A stretch of DNA of 64,000 nt from Jannaschia pagri (GCF_019655435.1 NZ_BPFH01000002.1:434001-498000); one strand, 5' to 3'; positions 1-10,549 are shown, counted from the first letter of the stretch. The notes: generated from the letters alone by a model not told the origin. Program-made: numbers and translations.

Positions 1-130
1 TAGCCTGCAGATCCGGGTCGTGGATTTCGCCCCGGATGAGAACGTCGGACAGGGTGCGCCGGATCAATTCGCCCACGCGCAATTGCCGCTGCGAGGGGCC
101 GCGCCCGCCATCGGATTGGGATCGTGCCAT
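1..130 (-). CDS. rbfA: 30S ribosome-binding factor RbfA (5' end only)
   Basis: About 43 N-terminal codons are present and the rest lies left of the window. The reverse-strand translation opens MARSQSDGG and continues with [15 protein letters not shown] and LSDVL, then GEIHDPDL, which is the N-terminal signature of RbfA in Rhodobacterales. RbfA is a KH-fold protein that binds the 30S subunit and helps process the 5' end of 16S rRNA during assembly and cold adaptation. A Shine-Dalgarno-like AGGAGG lies just upstream of the ATG. It is divergent from dapB, with a 116-nt region between them; rbfA beside dapB is a familiar arrangement in this order. Confidence 0.9.
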   Translation of the reverse strand, partial: MARSQSDGGRGPSQRQLRVGELIRRTLSDVLIRGEIHDPDLQA

Positions 131-246
131 GGGGACCTCCTGTGCGAAGGCCCCGCAGATAAGGCCGACGGCGGCTTAGTGCAAGCGAAGCCGTTGCGCG
201 CGGGCGTGGAAATGCCCAAGACGGGACCAAACGGATCGGAGGCCCC

Positions 247-1068
247 ATGACCCAAACGACAGACAGCACCGGCATCGTCATCATGGGAGGCTCTGGCCGC
301 ATGGGGCGCATGTTGATCGATGTCATCACGGCATCGGACAGCGCCCATATCATCGGCGTGACCGAAGCACCCGGGCACCCCTGGGCTGGACGCGACCTGG
401 GTGAGGCTTTGGGCGGCGCCGCGTCGGGGGTGCCCGTGACCGATCAGGCGCTGGACGTGGTGGCGAAGGCCCAGGCCGTGATCGACTTCACCACGCCTAC
501 TGCGACGCTGGCCATGTCCAAGGTCACCGCCCAGACGGGCGCCGTGCATGTCGTGGGTACGACGGGCATGACGGCAGACGACATCGCCGCCCTCGACCGC
601 GCCGCGCAAGAGACGACGATTGTGCGGGCCGGGAACATGTCGCTGGGCGTGAATTTGCTGACCCAGATTGTGCGGCAAGTGGCCGCCGCCCTGGACGATG
701 ACTACGACATTGAGGTGGTCGAAACCCACCACCGCCACAAGGTCGACGCGCCCTCGGGCACGGCGCTGATGCTGGGCGAAGCCGCTGCCGCAGGTCGTGG
801 TGTCGATCTAGATACGGTGGCGGACCGCGCCCGGGACGGGATCACCGGCGCCCGGACCCGAGGGTCTATCGGCTTCCATGCTCTGCGCGGCGGCGATGTG
901 GTCGGCGACCATGACGTGATCTTCGCCGCCGACGGGGAGCGGATCACCCTCCGCCACCAAGCCTCCGACAGGTCCGTGTTCGCGCGCGGCGCGCTCAAGG
1001 CGGCGCTTTGGGGTCAGGGCAAGGGCCCGGGCGCCTTCGACATGCTGGACGTGCTCGGGTTGCGTTAA
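247..1068 (+). CDS. dapB: 4-hydroxy-tetrahydrodipicolinate reductase
   Basis: This 273-residue enzyme reduces 4-hydroxy-tetrahydrodipicolinate to tetrahydrodipicolinate with NAD(P)H in the diaminopimelate/lysine pathway, feeding peptidoglycan and lysine synthesis in the cytoplasm. The N-terminal Rossmann motif GGSGRMGR is at residues 14-21, and the catalytic/substrate motif [13 protein letters not shown] is in the second half. Length is normal for the family. The ATG is the first in the frame and lies just after a purine-rich GGAGG. A small secreted-protein gene follows after about 40 nt and may be co-transcribed. Confidence 0.97.
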   Translation: MTQTTDSTGIVIMGGSGRMGRMLIDVITASDSAHIIGVTEAPGHPWAGRDLGEALGGAASGVPVTDQALDVVAKAQAVIDFTTPTATLAMSKVTAQTGAVHVVGTTGMTADDIAALDRAAQETTIVRAGNMSLGVNLLTQIVRQVAAALDDDYDIEVVETHHRHKVDAPSGTALMLGEAAAAGRGVDLDTVADRARDGITGARTRGSIGFHALRGGDVVGDHDVIFAADGERITLRHQASDRSVFARGALKAALWGQGKGPGAFDMLDVLGLR

Positions 1069-1107
1069 ACGAGTGATCCGGTGCGGCACCTTCTGCGTAT
1101 CAGGATC

Positions 1108-1452
1108 ATGAAACAGCTTGCTCTCCTCGTCGCGCTCGTTGCCCCCCTACCGGCCTTGGCGTTCGAACCCGTGACCACACGGGACGGATTTCTGTCCCTC
1201 GTTCAGGGCAAGACGCTTGCGGGGGATGGCGTCTCCCTCCGTGTGGGACCAGATGGCAGCATCGCTGGGCGCGGCTTCGGATTGCGCGTCACTGGCACTT
1301 GGGATTGGCAGGGCCGGTTCTTTTGCCGGACCCTGGACACGGCTGTGCGGGACTTTCCGCGCAATTGTCAGACGGTCGAGATACAGGGTGCCACCGTCCG
1401 CTTCACCGCGGACCAGGGGGCTGGCGATACGGCGGACCTACGCATCCGTTGA
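1108..1452 (+). CDS. small secreted protein downstream of dapB, function unknown
   Basis: The product is 114 residues with a clear Sec signal peptide (MKQLALLVALVAPLPALA, cleavage after ALA), so it is probably periplasmic. The mature part has two cysteines about 14 residues apart that could form a disulfide, in a segment rich in G, T, F and R. A GTG nine codons upstream is in frame, but the ATG gives the proper signal peptide and was chosen. Similar small proteins beside dapB in Rhodobacterales are sometimes named dihydrodipicolinate reductase by position only; nothing here looks like a reductase. Confidence 0.75.
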   Translation: MKQLALLVALVAPLPALAFEPVTTRDGFLSLVQGKTLAGDGVSLRVGPDGSIAGRGFGLRVTGTWDWQGRFFCRTLDTAVRDFPRNCQTVEIQGATVRFTADQGAGDTADLRIR

Positions 1453-1459
1453 TGGCTAG

Positions 1460-1478
1460 GTCGGGGTCCGACCCCGGC
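1460..1478. terminator. possible intrinsic terminator between convergent genes
   Basis: An 8-bp stem (GTCGGGGT / ACCCCGGC, one G-T pair) with a 3-nt loop lies just after the stop of the small secreted protein, in the gap before the convergent DUF1674 gene. The T-run is very short, so termination efficiency is doubtful. Confidence 0.35.
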
Positions 1479-1540
1479 TTGAATGGCTGCGATACCCCAA
1501 TATGCAATGGCGCACGGCACGGGGATCGCCCGACGACACC

Positions 1541-1831
1541 CTAGAAGTCGATGGCAATCCCTTTGAGTTCCCAGTCGCCATAGCGCACCGGCTCCGGCCC
1601 ATCGCGACCACCAAGTTCCGTCGGCAGGCTCAGATCGGCGGCCTTGCGGGCGTCGGCCTCTTCCAGCGCTCGGCGCGCGACCTCTGGCAGAGCGGCCCGG
1701 CGCGCGGCTTCTGCTTCGGCGGACAAAGGCGTCACCGGCACTTCGGCCCGGCGGTTGCCCGTGGGGCACGCTGGCGCATCCGGGTTCGCCTGGGGCAAGC
1801 CTTCGGGATCTACGGTCATGCGTTCGGCCAT
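1541..1831 (-). CDS. DUF1674 protein (succinate dehydrogenase assembly factor 4-like)
   Basis: This 96-residue protein ends in the diagnostic DUF1674/SDHAF4 signature (ELGGRDGPEPVRYGDWELKG followed by IAIDF). The eukaryotic homologue SDHAF4 binds flavinylated SdhA and helps assemble complex II; a similar role here is inference. The N-terminal half is acidic and Pro/Ala-rich, as is usual for the family. The start chosen (MAERM) is preceded by a strong AAGGAGG on the reverse strand; a second ATG four codons inside is less well placed. It is divergent from rsmB across about 70 nt. Confidence 0.88.
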   Translation of the reverse strand: MAERMTVDPEGLPQANPDAPACPTGNRRAEVPVTPLSAEAEAARRAALPEVARRALEEADARKAADLSLPTELGGRDGPEPVRYGDWELKGIAIDF

Positions 1832-1901
1832 GTCGGTCCTCCTTGCCGCGTCTTGGCTTTCCATATACGCCCATCCCCCTGTCGGACAAGGAACCTGCGA
1901 C

Positions 1902-3167
1902 ATGGAAGACCGTCCCGCCCGGGATCTGCCCGAAAGCCTCGCCGCGCGCCGGGGCGCCCTGCGTCTGTTGGCCCATGTCCTGCGGGATGGCCGCATGTTG
2001 GGCGACGGCGCCTCGGGCCTGACGGGCGCCCCTGCGGCGCGCGCCTTACGCTTGGCGGGCCTGGTGTTGCGGCACATGGGGCGCGCAGACGCCCTGCTCA
2101 AGGCGCGGATGCAACGACAACCCGCAGCGCGCATCCGTGACATCTTGCGATTGGCCGTGGTCGAGATCTTCGTGGATGGGGCCGCCCCCCATGGCGTGGT
2201 CAACGATGCCGTTGCCCTGGCCCGCGCCACGCCGCGCACGGTCAAACAAGCGGGGCTTGTCAATGCCGTCCTGCGTGGCTTGGGTGGGGCGGAGGCCGAA
2301 TGGACCGCCCTGCCCCCACCGGCCCTGCCAGCCTGGTTGCGCAAACCGCTGGCCAAAGCCTGGGGGCGCGACCGGTTGGAGGCGATCGAAGCCGCCCACC
2401 TAACGCCTGCGCCCTTGGATCTGTCGGTCAAACCAGGCGGACTGGCGCCAGATGGTGTGACCTTGCCGACGGGCACCCTGCGCCTGGATGGTGGACAGGT
2501 CAGCGCCCTGCCGGGCTACGCGGAGGGGACCTGGTGGGTTCAGGACGCGGCGGCGGCCGTTCCTGTGCGGTTGCTGGGCGATGTTGCGGGGCAGCGCGTT
2601 CTGGACCTCTGCGCTGCGCCAGGTGGCAAAACCATGCAATTGGCCGCAGCAGGCGCGGAGGTCACAGCCCTCGACGTCTCAGAGGCGCGCCTGAAACGCG
2701 TGGCGGAAAACCTGACGCGCACGGGCCTTTCAGCTACCGTCGTGACGGCCGACGCCATGAACTGGACACCGCCCGCCCCCTTTGATGCCATCCTGCTCGA
2801 CGCGCCCTGCACGGCGACCGGTACCATCCGGCGCCATCCAGATTTGCCTCACCTGCGGGAGGCGCGGGACGTGGAAGCGCTGACCAGAATGCAGTTTCAC
2901 CTGCTGGACCGCGCCCTCACGATGCTGGCACCCGGTGGGCGTCTGGTCTTTTGCACCTGTTCGCTGCTGCCCGTTGAGGGGGAGCACCAGATCACCGCAG
3001 CCCTGAAACGCCATCCAGATTTGCGCGCAACGGCGTTGGACCCCGCCGCATATGGCCTGCCACCGGAGACGCAAAGCCCCCACGGCCTACGTCTCTTGCC
3101 GGACCTTTGGCCGGATCGTGGCGGTCTCGACGGGTTCTACATGGCGTTGCTCACCAAGGCGGCCTGA
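1902..3167 (+). CDS. rsmB: 16S rRNA (cytosine-967-C5)-methyltransferase
   Basis: The protein has 421 residues. An N-terminal NusB-like RNA-binding region (about 10-140) is followed by a Rossmann SAM-dependent methyltransferase. The SAM motif CAAPGGKT, motif IV DAPCTATG and motif VI CTCSLLPVEGE, which carries the catalytic cysteine, are all present. RsmB methylates C967 of 16S rRNA. The frame stays open well upstream, across the divergent DUF1674 promoter; the start chosen (MEDRPARD) matches the usual NusB-domain start. A heparinase-family gene follows after about 100 nt. Confidence 0.95.
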   Translation: MEDRPARDLPESLAARRGALRLLAHVLRDGRMLGDGASGLTGAPAARALRLAGLVLRHMGRADALLKARMQRQPAARIRDILRLAVVEIFVDGAAPHGVVNDAVALARATPRTVKQAGLVNAVLRGLGGAEAEWTALPPPALPAWLRKPLAKAWGRDRLEAIEAAHLTPAPLDLSVKPGGLAPDGVTLPTGTLRLDGGQVSALPGYAEGTWWVQDAAAAVPVRLLGDVAGQRVLDLCAAPGGKTMQLAAAGAEVTALDVSEARLKRVAENLTRTGLSATVVTADAMNWTPPAPFDAILLDAPCTATGTIRRHPDLPHLREARDVEALTRMQFHLLDRALTMLAPGGRLVFCTCSLLPVEGEHQITAALKRHPDLRATALDPAAYGLPPETQSPHGLRLLPDLWPDRGGLDGFYMALLTKAA

Positions 3168-3264
3168 CCAGTCAGCACCCGCGCCCGGCAACCGGACGGT
3201 GACAGGCGCGCGCCTTGGGCGTAGTCTGCCGCGAAAAGGTCGGGACAGACCTGGAGGGCAGAGG

Positions 3265-4989
3265 ATGGCAAGCGATCGCGGGTTCCGCGAGAAATGGGCA
3301 ACGCGCCTGCGCGTGATGCGCGCGCGACCCCGCCACGGGCGCCGATCCCTCGTTTGGTACCCGGAGCCACGGGGCAGCGGCTCGCCCCGGCGCGGCACGC
3401 AGATCTTAGGGGGTCTGTGGCATTTCGCGGGTCAATTGGTCGAGGCGCCCGAGACCTCGCCTTGGGACATCGCCGCGCCGTCGGTGCCCTTCGAGATGCA
3501 GTTGCATGGCTTTGGCTGGCTGGATGACGTGATGGCCGTCGGGGATCGCGCTGCCGCCGACATGGGCCGCGCGGCGGTGGTGGATTGGGCACGACGCTAC
3601 GGGCGTGGCACGGGCCCAGGCTGGCCACCTGCCTTGACCGGGCGGCGTTTGCTGCGCTGGATCAGTCATGCGCCCGAGTTGCTTCGCAGCATGCCAGCCT
3701 CCGACCAATCCAAAGTCTTTGATGCAATCTACAACCAAGCAGGCCTGCTGCGCCGCCATTGGAGAGATGCCCCCACTGGATTGCCGCGGATGGAGGCTCT
3801 GACGGGCCTGCTATACGCGGGTCTCACGTTAGAGGGATTGGGAGACCTGGAAGCGGACGCGACGGCGGCCCTGACCCGCGCCATGGCGGACGACATTGGC
3901 CCCGACGGTGGCATCGCCTCTCGCAACCCCGAAGCCCTGTTGGAGGTCGCGACCCTGCTGGGGTGGGCCATCACCGCCCTGCGCGGTCGAGACCGGGCGG
4001 TCCCGGAGGACCTGACCGCAGCGCAAGGGCGCGCGATTCCGACGTTGCGCGCCCTGCGCCACGCCGACGGTGGGCTGGCGCGGTTTCATGGTGGCGGGCG
4101 GGGCCGCATCGGCCGCCTGGACCGCACCCTGGTCAACAGCGGCATCCGGGATCGCAACGACAGCGGCCTCGCCATGGGCTATGTCCCGGTTCAGCACGGG
4201 CGCACGACATTGATCGTCGATGCAGAGGCGCCGCCGACGGGGCCTGTCTCCGGTTCCGCCCATGCGTCGACCTTGGCGTTTGAGCTCACGTCAGGGAATT
4301 GCCCCGTGATCGTCAATTGCGGGCCCGGCGGTGCTTTTGGGCCGGATTGGCATCGGGCCGGACGGGCCACGGCGTCCCATTCGACGGTCTCTATCGAGGG
4401 GCATTCCTCGGCCCGCATTGGGGCGCTCTTGTCAGACGGTGGGCGCCGGATTGCGCCGATGATCCAGACGCCACGGCGGGTCCAGTGGCAGCGCAGCGCC
4501 TCGCGCCGGGCCTCGACCTTACTGTTAAGCCATGACGGCTATGCCCCCAGTTTCGGCCTGACCCATCTGCGCCGGTTGAACCTATCGACCGATGGACGGC
4601 TGCTGGAGGGGGAGGACGCGCTCCGCGCGGTGAGTGCCGCCGACAAAGAGCGCTTCGAGGATGCCATGACCGCTGCGCACCTACAGGGCGTGCCGTTTCA
4701 GGTGCGCTTTCACTTGCACGCCGACAGCCAGGCCGAAATCGACTTGGGCGGGCGGGCCGTGTCCATCAGTTTGCCGTCGGGCGAGGTCTGGGTGTTCCGT
4801 CCCGGACGTGAGGTGGACTTGCAACTTGACCGCTCCGTGCATCTGGAACCAGGGCGCTTGAACCCGCGTCCTGCACAACAGGTGGTTTTATCCGACCGCA
4901 TTGTGAAATATGCCGCGACCATCGACTGGACCCTGACGCGCGCGCAGGAGGCGACGGACCTGCCTCCCTCGGCCGCGGAACGGATCTGA
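3265..4989 (+). CDS. heparinase II/III family protein
   Basis: The 574-residue product resembles the alginate-lyase/heparinase II/III superfamily: an N-terminal helical (alpha/alpha toroid) region followed by a C-terminal beta-sandwich-type heparinase II/III domain. The latter shows NCGPGGAFG, then [14 protein letters not shown], the conserved core of the bacterial C-terminal domain. No signal peptide is visible. Members of this clade sit between rsmB and purH in Rhodobacterales, and their substrate is unknown, so polysaccharide lyase activity is not assured. The start was placed at the ATG after GGAGGGCAGAGG; the frame is open further upstream over rsmB. purH follows after 26 nt. Confidence 0.85.
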   Translation: MASDRGFREKWATRLRVMRARPRHGRRSLVWYPEPRGSGSPRRGTQILGGLWHFAGQLVEAPETSPWDIAAPSVPFEMQLHGFGWLDDVMAVGDRAAADMGRAAVVDWARRYGRGTGPGWPPALTGRRLLRWISHAPELLRSMPASDQSKVFDAIYNQAGLLRRHWRDAPTGLPRMEALTGLLYAGLTLEGLGDLEADATAALTRAMADDIGPDGGIASRNPEALLEVATLLGWAITALRGRDRAVPEDLTAAQGRAIPTLRALRHADGGLARFHGGGRGRIGRLDRTLVNSGIRDRNDSGLAMGYVPVQHGRTTLIVDAEAPPTGPVSGSAHASTLAFELTSGNCPVIVNCGPGGAFGPDWHRAGRATASHSTVSIEGHSSARIGALLSDGGRRIAPMIQTPRRVQWQRSASRRASTLLLSHDGYAPSFGLTHLRRLNLSTDGRLLEGEDALRAVSAADKERFEDAMTAAHLQGVPFQVRFHLHADSQAEIDLGGRAVSISLPSGEVWVFRPGREVDLQLDRSVHLEPGRLNPRPAQQVVLSDRIVKYAATIDWTLTRAQEATDLPPSAAERI

Positions 4990-5015
4990 CTGGCTGCCAA
5001 AGGACGACCCCGCCC

Positions 5016-6590
5016 ATGACCCACGTGCCCCTCAAGCGCGCCCTGATTTCCGTTTCCGACAAAGGGGGCCTGATCGACTTGGGACAGGCCCTGGCCGCAC
5101 GGGGGGTCGAATTGCTGTCCACCGGCGGATCGGCCAAGGCCCTGCGGGACGCTGGCCTGGAGGTCATCGACGTGGCCGATGTCACGGGCTTCCCTGAGAT
5201 GATGGACGGTCGGGTCAAGACGCTGCACCCCAAAGTCCATGGCGGCCTGCTGGCGCTACGGGATAATCCTGACCACGCCGCGGCCATGGAAGATCATGGC
5301 ATCGGCGGCATCGATCTGCTGGTGGTGAACCTGTACCCATTCGAAGCGACCGTGGCCTCCGGTGCCGATGAGGCGACCTGCATCGAGAACATAGATATCG
5401 GTGGCCCGGCCATGATCCGCGCCGGGGCCAAAAACCAGGCTTTCACCTGCGTCATCACCGACCCCGAGGATTACGCCGCGCTGTTTGCGGAACTGGACGC
5501 CAATGACGGGGCCACCACCCTAGCCTTCCGTCAGCGCCAGTCCGCCATCGCCTATGGGCGCACCGCCGCCTATGACGCCGCAGTGGCCACTTGGATGGCG
5601 CGGTTCGAAGATACCCCCCGGCGCGTCGCCGCCGCTGGGCGGTTGGTACAAGAAATGCGCTACGGCGAAAATCCGCACCAAGCGGCGGCCTTCTACGCCG
5701 ATGGCTCCGACCGTGCGGGGGTCGCAACGGCGACCCAGCACCAGGGCAAAGCGCTAAGCTACAACAACATCAACGACACCGACGCCGCCGTGGAATTGGT
5801 GGCGGAGTTCTCGAACACGCCCGCCGTCGCCATTATCAAACATGCGAACCCTTGTGGCGTGGCGACGGGCGCGACCCTGGCCGAGGCGTACCAACGTGCC
5901 TTTGACTGCGACCGCACCTCAGCCTTCGGCGGAATCGTCGCGCTGAACGGCACGCTGGACGAAGAGACGGCCAAGCTGATGACCGGGATCTTTACCGAGG
6001 TGGTCATCGCCCCCGAAGCCACTGACGCCGCCCGCGCCGTCTTCGCCGCCAAAAAGAACCTGCGCCTGCTGACGACGGGGACCCTGCCCGACCCGCGCAG
6101 CCCGCGGCGGATGATGAAACAGGTGGCTGGCGGCTGGCTGGCCCAAGACCACGACACGGGCCACGTGGCCGACAGCGACCTGCGCGTGGTCACCAAGCTG
6201 GCACCGACCGAGGCCCAGATGGCCGACCTGCGCCTGGCCTGGACGGTGGCCAAACACGTCAAGTCGAACGCGATCATCTACGCCAAGGATGGCGCCACGG
6301 TGGGTATCGGGGCCGGTCAGATGAGCCGCGTGGACAGCAGCCGAATTGCGGCGCGCAAAGCACTGGATGTGGCCGAGGTCCTGGGCCTGGACCAAAGCGC
6401 GGCGGTCGGGTCTGCCGTGGCCTCCGACGCCTTCTTCCCCTTCGCCGACGGGTTGCTGGCGGCAGCAGAGGCGGGCGCGACCTGCGTGATCCAGCCGGGT
6501 GGTTCCATGCGCGACGAAGAGGTCATCGCCGCCGCCGATGAGGCCGGCCTGGCGATGGTCTTCACCGGCATGCGGCACTTCCGCCACTGA
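5016..6590 (+). CDS. purH: bifunctional AICAR formyltransferase / IMP cyclohydrolase
   Basis: At 524 residues it has the usual PurH length. The N-terminal MGS-like IMP cyclohydrolase domain (about 1-195) contains STGGSAKAL and [16 protein letters not shown]. The C-terminal AICAR transformylase domain contains KHANPCGVA and the closing [10 protein letters not shown] region. It catalyses the last two steps of de novo purine synthesis. The stop codon overlaps the ATG of lspA (TGATG), so the two genes are translationally coupled. Confidence 0.98.
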   Translation: MTHVPLKRALISVSDKGGLIDLGQALAARGVELLSTGGSAKALRDAGLEVIDVADVTGFPEMMDGRVKTLHPKVHGGLLALRDNPDHAAAMEDHGIGGIDLLVVNLYPFEATVASGADEATCIENIDIGGPAMIRAGAKNQAFTCVITDPEDYAALFAELDANDGATTLAFRQRQSAIAYGRTAAYDAAVATWMARFEDTPRRVAAAGRLVQEMRYGENPHQAAAFYADGSDRAGVATATQHQGKALSYNNINDTDAAVELVAEFSNTPAVAIIKHANPCGVATGATLAEAYQRAFDCDRTSAFGGIVALNGTLDEETAKLMTGIFTEVVIAPEATDAARAVFAAKKNLRLLTTGTLPDPRSPRRMMKQVAGGWLAQDHDTGHVADSDLRVVTKLAPTEAQMADLRLAWTVAKHVKSNAIIYAKDGATVGIGAGQMSRVDSSRIAARKALDVAEVLGLDQSAAVGSAVASDAFFPFADGLLAAAEAGATCVIQPGGSMRDEEVIAAADEAGLAMVFTGMRHFRH

Positions 6591-7060
6591 TGCGCGCGCT
6601 CGGGATCACCGCGCTGTTGGCCTTTGCCATCGACCAGCTGTCAAAGCTGATCGTCGTGCATTGGATGAACCTAAAAGAAGTCCTTGTGATCCCGGTTGTG
6701 CCGCCCTTGCTGACGTTTCGCATGGGCTGGAACGAAGGGATCAACTTCGGCCTATTCTCGGGCGCGGGCGCGCGATGGGCCTTGGTGGGTCTGGCGCTCG
6801 CGATTTCGGTGGTGTTGATCGTCTGGGCGCGCAAGTTCGACCGACCGATTTCCTTCGTGGCGGCGGGTCTTGTGATCGGTGGCGCCTTGGGCAATGCGCT
6901 CGATAGGGTTGTCTATGGCGCGGTAGCGGATTTCTTGAACATGTCCTGCTGCGGCGTCCAAAATCCATTTGCCTTCAATATCGCGGACGTTTTCATTTTT
7001 GCCGGGGCCTTCGGCCTCGTCATCTGGGGGGAGCCGCAAGCCCCGAAGAACACCCCGTGA
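6590..7060 (+). CDS. lspA: lipoprotein signal peptidase (signal peptidase II)
   Basis: This 156-residue inner-membrane aspartyl protease removes signal peptides from diacylglyceryl-modified prolipoproteins. Four hydrophobic segments are visible. The family motifs NEGINFGLF and [15 protein letters not shown] are present, with the two catalytic aspartates in the ALDR and VADF parts. It overlaps the purH stop by one base. The next gene encodes a lipoprotein, a plausible substrate. Confidence 0.97.
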   Translation: MRALGITALLAFAIDQLSKLIVVHWMNLKEVLVIPVVPPLLTFRMGWNEGINFGLFSGAGARWALVGLALAISVVLIVWARKFDRPISFVAAGLVIGGALGNALDRVVYGAVADFLNMSCCGVQNPFAFNIADVFIFAGAFGLVIWGEPQAPKNTP

Positions 7061-7119
7061 CGCTGGCCACAGGCTGCGGTAGACGGGACGGAAGGATGAC
7101 GCCGAGGGGGCGAGAGACG

Positions 7120-7632
7120 ATGATCGGACGGATTGGGCTGAGCTTGGTCGCGGCGCTGACGCTGGTGGCCTGTGAGCGGGAAAACCCGACGTTGATGCAT
7201 GTTCGGTCTGCGGACCGCACGCCCGATGAGTTCGCTATTCTGCCGACCCGTCCGCTGGAAACCCCGCCCAATCTGGCAGCCCTACCGACGCCCACCCCGG
7301 GCGGCGTGAACCGGACCGATCCCCAACCCCAGGCGGAGGCAATCGCCGCCCTGGGCGGCGATGCAGCTCGGGGGGCCCGCGCGGACGGCGCGCTGGTCGC
7401 CACGGTCTCGCGCTACGGCGTCGCGCCCACCATCCGGGAGCAATTGGCCGCCGAAGACCTGGAGTTCCGCCGCAAGCGCGATGGCCGCCTGTTGGAACGG
7501 CTGTTCAACGTAAATGTTTATTTCAAAGCCTACCGCGAACAATCGCTGGACCAACACGCGGAGTTGGAGCGGTTGCGCCGGGCCGGCGTTCGGACCGTCG
7601 CGGCCCCGCCGGACCCCGAAACGCTGAATTAA
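7120..7632 (+). CDS. DUF3035 lipoprotein
   Basis: The 170-residue product starts with a short lipoprotein signal (MIGRIGLSLVAALTLVAC) with Cys18 as the lipidation site. After it comes the Pro-rich signature DEFAILPTRPLETPPNLAAL, typical of the DUF3035 family. The function is unknown. The frame is open back to the end of lspA and contains another ATG eight codons upstream; the chosen start gives a correct lipobox signal. The lspA-DUF3035-M16-M16 order is characteristic of Rhodobacterales. Confidence 0.85.
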   Translation: MIGRIGLSLVAALTLVACERENPTLMHVRSADRTPDEFAILPTRPLETPPNLAALPTPTPGGVNRTDPQPQAEAIAALGGDAARGARADGALVATVSRYGVAPTIREQLAAEDLEFRRKRDGRLLERLFNVNVYFKAYREQSLDQHAELERLRRAGVRTVAAPPDPETLN

Positions 7633-7830
7633 GACCGCGGGGCGTCTTCGGTCGATGGCTGCGACACGCGCAAACGAGGACTCCCACGTTGGTGTTTGTG
7701 CTTGGGTTTGCGCCCTCAAGCAGCCCATTTGACTGACAAAGGCGTGATTGCGACCTCAGCTGCCGTTTGATTTCCGCGGATCGCTCATATCTTCTGGGAT
7801 AACTTGACCGCCAACACCCCGGAGGTTTCT

Positions 7831-9180
7831 TTGCGCTTAGCCCCCCTTGCCGCCGCGATCATGGCCGTCGCATCGCCCCTTTGGGCGGCGTCTGGCGACG
7901 ATACCGTGACAACATTCACCCTGCCCAACGGGATGAACGCCGTCGTCATCGAAGACAACCGGGCGCCCGTCGTCGTCCATATGGTTTGGTACAACGTCGG
8001 CGCCGCCGATGAGCCGCCTGGAAAGTCCGGTATCGCGCACTTCCTCGAACACCTGATGTTCAAAGGCACGGACGATCTGGAACCCGGTGAACTGGGGGAC
8101 ATCGTTGCTGCCCAAGGCGGGTCGAACAATGCCTTCACCTCGTTCGACTACACCGGCTACTTCCAGCGCGTCGCCTCGGATCGCCTGGGCCTGATGATGG
8201 AGCTTGAGGCGGACCGGATGCGGGACCTGGTTCTCGACAATGAGGACATGCTGACCGAGCGGGACGTGGTTCTTGAGGAACGCGCCCAGCGCACTGACAG
8301 CAGCCCGGGCGGCCAGTTTCAGGAACAGCGCGCCGCGCTTCAGTATCTGAACCACCCGTACCGCATTCCGATCATTGGCTGGCAGCATGAGATTGAGCAA
8401 CTGACGCTGCAAGATGCGCTCGACTTCTATGACGTCTTCTATGCACCCAACAACGCGACGCTGATCGTGGCGGGCGATGTCGATCCGGCGGAGGTCGAGG
8501 CCCTGGCGCTTGAGCATTACGGCCCCATCGCCCCGTCTGACAGCCTGCCCGACCGCGTGCGCCCATCTGAGCCGCCGCAGATCGCGCCGCGCCGCCTGAC
8601 GCTGGCCGATGATCGGGTGTCGAACCCCTATGTGATCCGCACCTATCTGGCCCCCGAACGGGACGCAGGCGCCCAGGAGACCGCAGCCGCCTTGACGATC
8701 TTAGCCCAGGTCCTGGGGGGATCCTCGCAAACCTCAATCATGGGCCGCACGTTGGAGCAGGACGAAGGTGTCGCGCTCTATACGTCGGCGTTCTATTCCG
8801 GCACCTCGCTGGATGACACGACGTTCGGGGTTGTCGTGCTGCCGGTGCCGGGGCGCAGCCTAGAACAGGCCGAGGCGGATATGGACCGGATGATCCAATC
8901 GGTCCTCGACAACGGTATCGACGATGCCCAGCTGGAACGGATCAAGACCCAGGTCCGCGCCGCGGAGATCTACGGTCGTGACAGCCTACAAGGCCGGGCG
9001 CGCGGATATGGCGTTGCGCTGACAAGCGGCCTTACCGTCGAGGACGTCCAGGCTTGGCCCGACGTTTTGGATGCCGTGACCGAAGACGATATCATCGCCG
9101 CCGCCCGACAGGTGTTCGATATGCGCCAGTCCGTCACCGGCTACCTGATGCGCCCTGAGGCTGAGGAGGCCACCCAATGA
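7831..9180 (+). CDS. M16 family zinc peptidase, catalytic member
   Basis: The protein has 449 residues and begins with a TTG start directly downstream of GGAGGT, followed by a signal peptide (RLAPLAAAIMAVASPLWAA). The M16 inverted zinc motif HFLEH is at residues 70-74, and the third ligand is most likely Glu150 in RDVVLEE. It should therefore be an active periplasmic pitrilysin/insulinase-type metallopeptidase. An earlier in-frame TTG at 7804 gives no sensible signal peptide. The stop overlaps the start of the next M16 gene by 4 nt, and the two products probably form a heterodimer as in other bacterial M16B pairs. Confidence 0.93.
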   Translation: MRLAPLAAAIMAVASPLWAASGDDTVTTFTLPNGMNAVVIEDNRAPVVVHMVWYNVGAADEPPGKSGIAHFLEHLMFKGTDDLEPGELGDIVAAQGGSNNAFTSFDYTGYFQRVASDRLGLMMELEADRMRDLVLDNEDMLTERDVVLEERAQRTDSSPGGQFQEQRAALQYLNHPYRIPIIGWQHEIEQLTLQDALDFYDVFYAPNNATLIVAGDVDPAEVEALALEHYGPIAPSDSLPDRVRPSEPPQIAPRRLTLADDRVSNPYVIRTYLAPERDAGAQETAAALTILAQVLGGSSQTSIMGRTLEQDEGVALYTSAFYSGTSLDDTTFGVVVLPVPGRSLEQAEADMDRMIQSVLDNGIDDAQLERIKTQVRAAEIYGRDSLQGRARGYGVALTSGLTVEDVQAWPDVLDAVTEDDIIAAARQVFDMRQSVTGYLMRPEAEEATQ

Positions 9181-10499
9181 CCATCCTATTGCGTGCCTGC
9201 GTGGTCGCGGCCCTTGCCGTTCTGCCCGTTCGGGCGATCGCCGCCGTTGAGATTCAAGAGGTGACCTCGCCCGGGGGCATCACGGCTTGGCTGGTCGAAG
9301 AACGCTCCATCCCCTTCGTGGCGCTCGATATCCGTTTTGAGGGGGGTGCGAACCTGGATGCACCCGGCAAGCGCGGCGCAACCAATCTGATGATGGGTCT
9401 GTTGGAAGAGGGCGCGGCTGATATGGACGCTCGCGCCTTTGCGGAGGCCGCCGAGGGGCTGGCCGCGCGGTTCAGCTTTGAGGCCTTCAACGATAGCGTG
9501 TCGATCAGCGCTGAGGTCCTGACCGATAACCGCGATGCCTCCATGGCCCTATTGCGAGACGCCCTGGTGGCCCCCACCTTTGATCAAACCGCGCTCGACC
9601 GGGTTCGCGACCAGGTCTTGGCCGGGATCGAACAGGACGCCCGTGACCCGGAGGAAATCGCCTCGGCCACCATGGCGCGCTTGGCCTTCGGGGAGCATCC
9701 CTATGGTTCTGCCCTAGAGGGCACCTTGGAGAGCGTGACCGCCCTGACCCGAGAAGATATCCAGGCCGCCCATGGCACAGTGCTTACGCGGGATCGGGTG
9801 TACGTTGGTGTCACCGGCGACATCAGCGCCGCTGAATTGGGTCCGCTGCTGGATGAGTTGCTTGGTGACCTCCCCGCCACAGGCGTGCCCAACGCGTCGG
9901 AGGCCGACTATACCCTCGACGGCGGCGTGACCGTGGTTGACTACCCCTCGCCACAATCGGTCGTTCTGTTTGGTCACGAAGGGATCGCCCGCGACGACGA
10001 TGACTTCTTTGCAGCTTATGTGATGAACCACATCCTGGGAGGTGGCGGGTTTCAATCCAAGCTGATGACCGAAGTGCGCGAGGAACGGGGCCTGACCTAT
10101 GGCATCGGCAGCTTCCTGGTCCCCCGCGATTTGGCCGCGCAACACATGGGCCAGTTTTCGTCGACGAACGACAAAACCGCCGAGGCGGTGCAAATCGTCC
10201 GCGACATTTGGGCGGACGTGGCCGCCAATGGCGTTGCGGAGGATCGGTTGGAGGCCGCGAAGACCTATCTGACCGGGGCTTATCCGCTACGATTCGACGG
10301 CAATGGGACGATTGCCGGGATCCTTGTGGGGATGCAGGCGCAGGAGTTACCCATCGACTATATCGCGACGCGCAACGACAAAGTGATGGCGGTCACGCCA
10401 GACGATGTCCGTCGCGTGGCGGAGCGTTTGCTGCAGCCAGAAGACCTCCATTTCGTCGTCGTGGGACAGCCCATCGGCCTGGAGACGGGGGCCTTCTAG
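9177..10499 (+). CDS. M16 family peptidase, non-catalytic partner
   Basis: This 440-residue protein has an N-terminal signal peptide (LLRACVVAALAVLPVRAIA) and the M16 fold. At the position of the HxxEH zinc motif it reads NLMMGLLEEG, so zinc cannot be bound in the usual way. It retains the C-terminal substrate-binding signature EERGLTYGI. In M16B pairs one subunit supplies the metal site and the other the R/Y substrate pocket, so this is most likely the second half of the enzyme encoded just upstream, with which it overlaps by 4 nt. Confidence 0.92.
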   Translation: MTILLRACVVAALAVLPVRAIAAVEIQEVTSPGGITAWLVEERSIPFVALDIRFEGGANLDAPGKRGATNLMMGLLEEGAADMDARAFAEAAEGLAARFSFEAFNDSVSISAEVLTDNRDASMALLRDALVAPTFDQTALDRVRDQVLAGIEQDARDPEEIASATMARLAFGEHPYGSALEGTLESVTALTREDIQAAHGTVLTRDRVYVGVTGDISAAELGPLLDELLGDLPATGVPNASEADYTLDGGVTVVDYPSPQSVVLFGHEGIARDDDDFFAAYVMNHILGGGGFQSKLMTEVREERGLTYGIGSFLVPRDLAAQHMGQFSSTNDKTAEAVQIVRDIWADVAANGVAEDRLEAAKTYLTGAYPLRFDGNGTIAGILVGMQAQELPIDYIATRNDKVMAVTPDDVRRVAERLLQPEDLHFVVVGQPIGLETGAF

Positions 10500-10549
10500 G
10501 CACGGCTTCCGACTTCCCCCATCGCGGCGCCCATGCTATCCCTTGCGGC

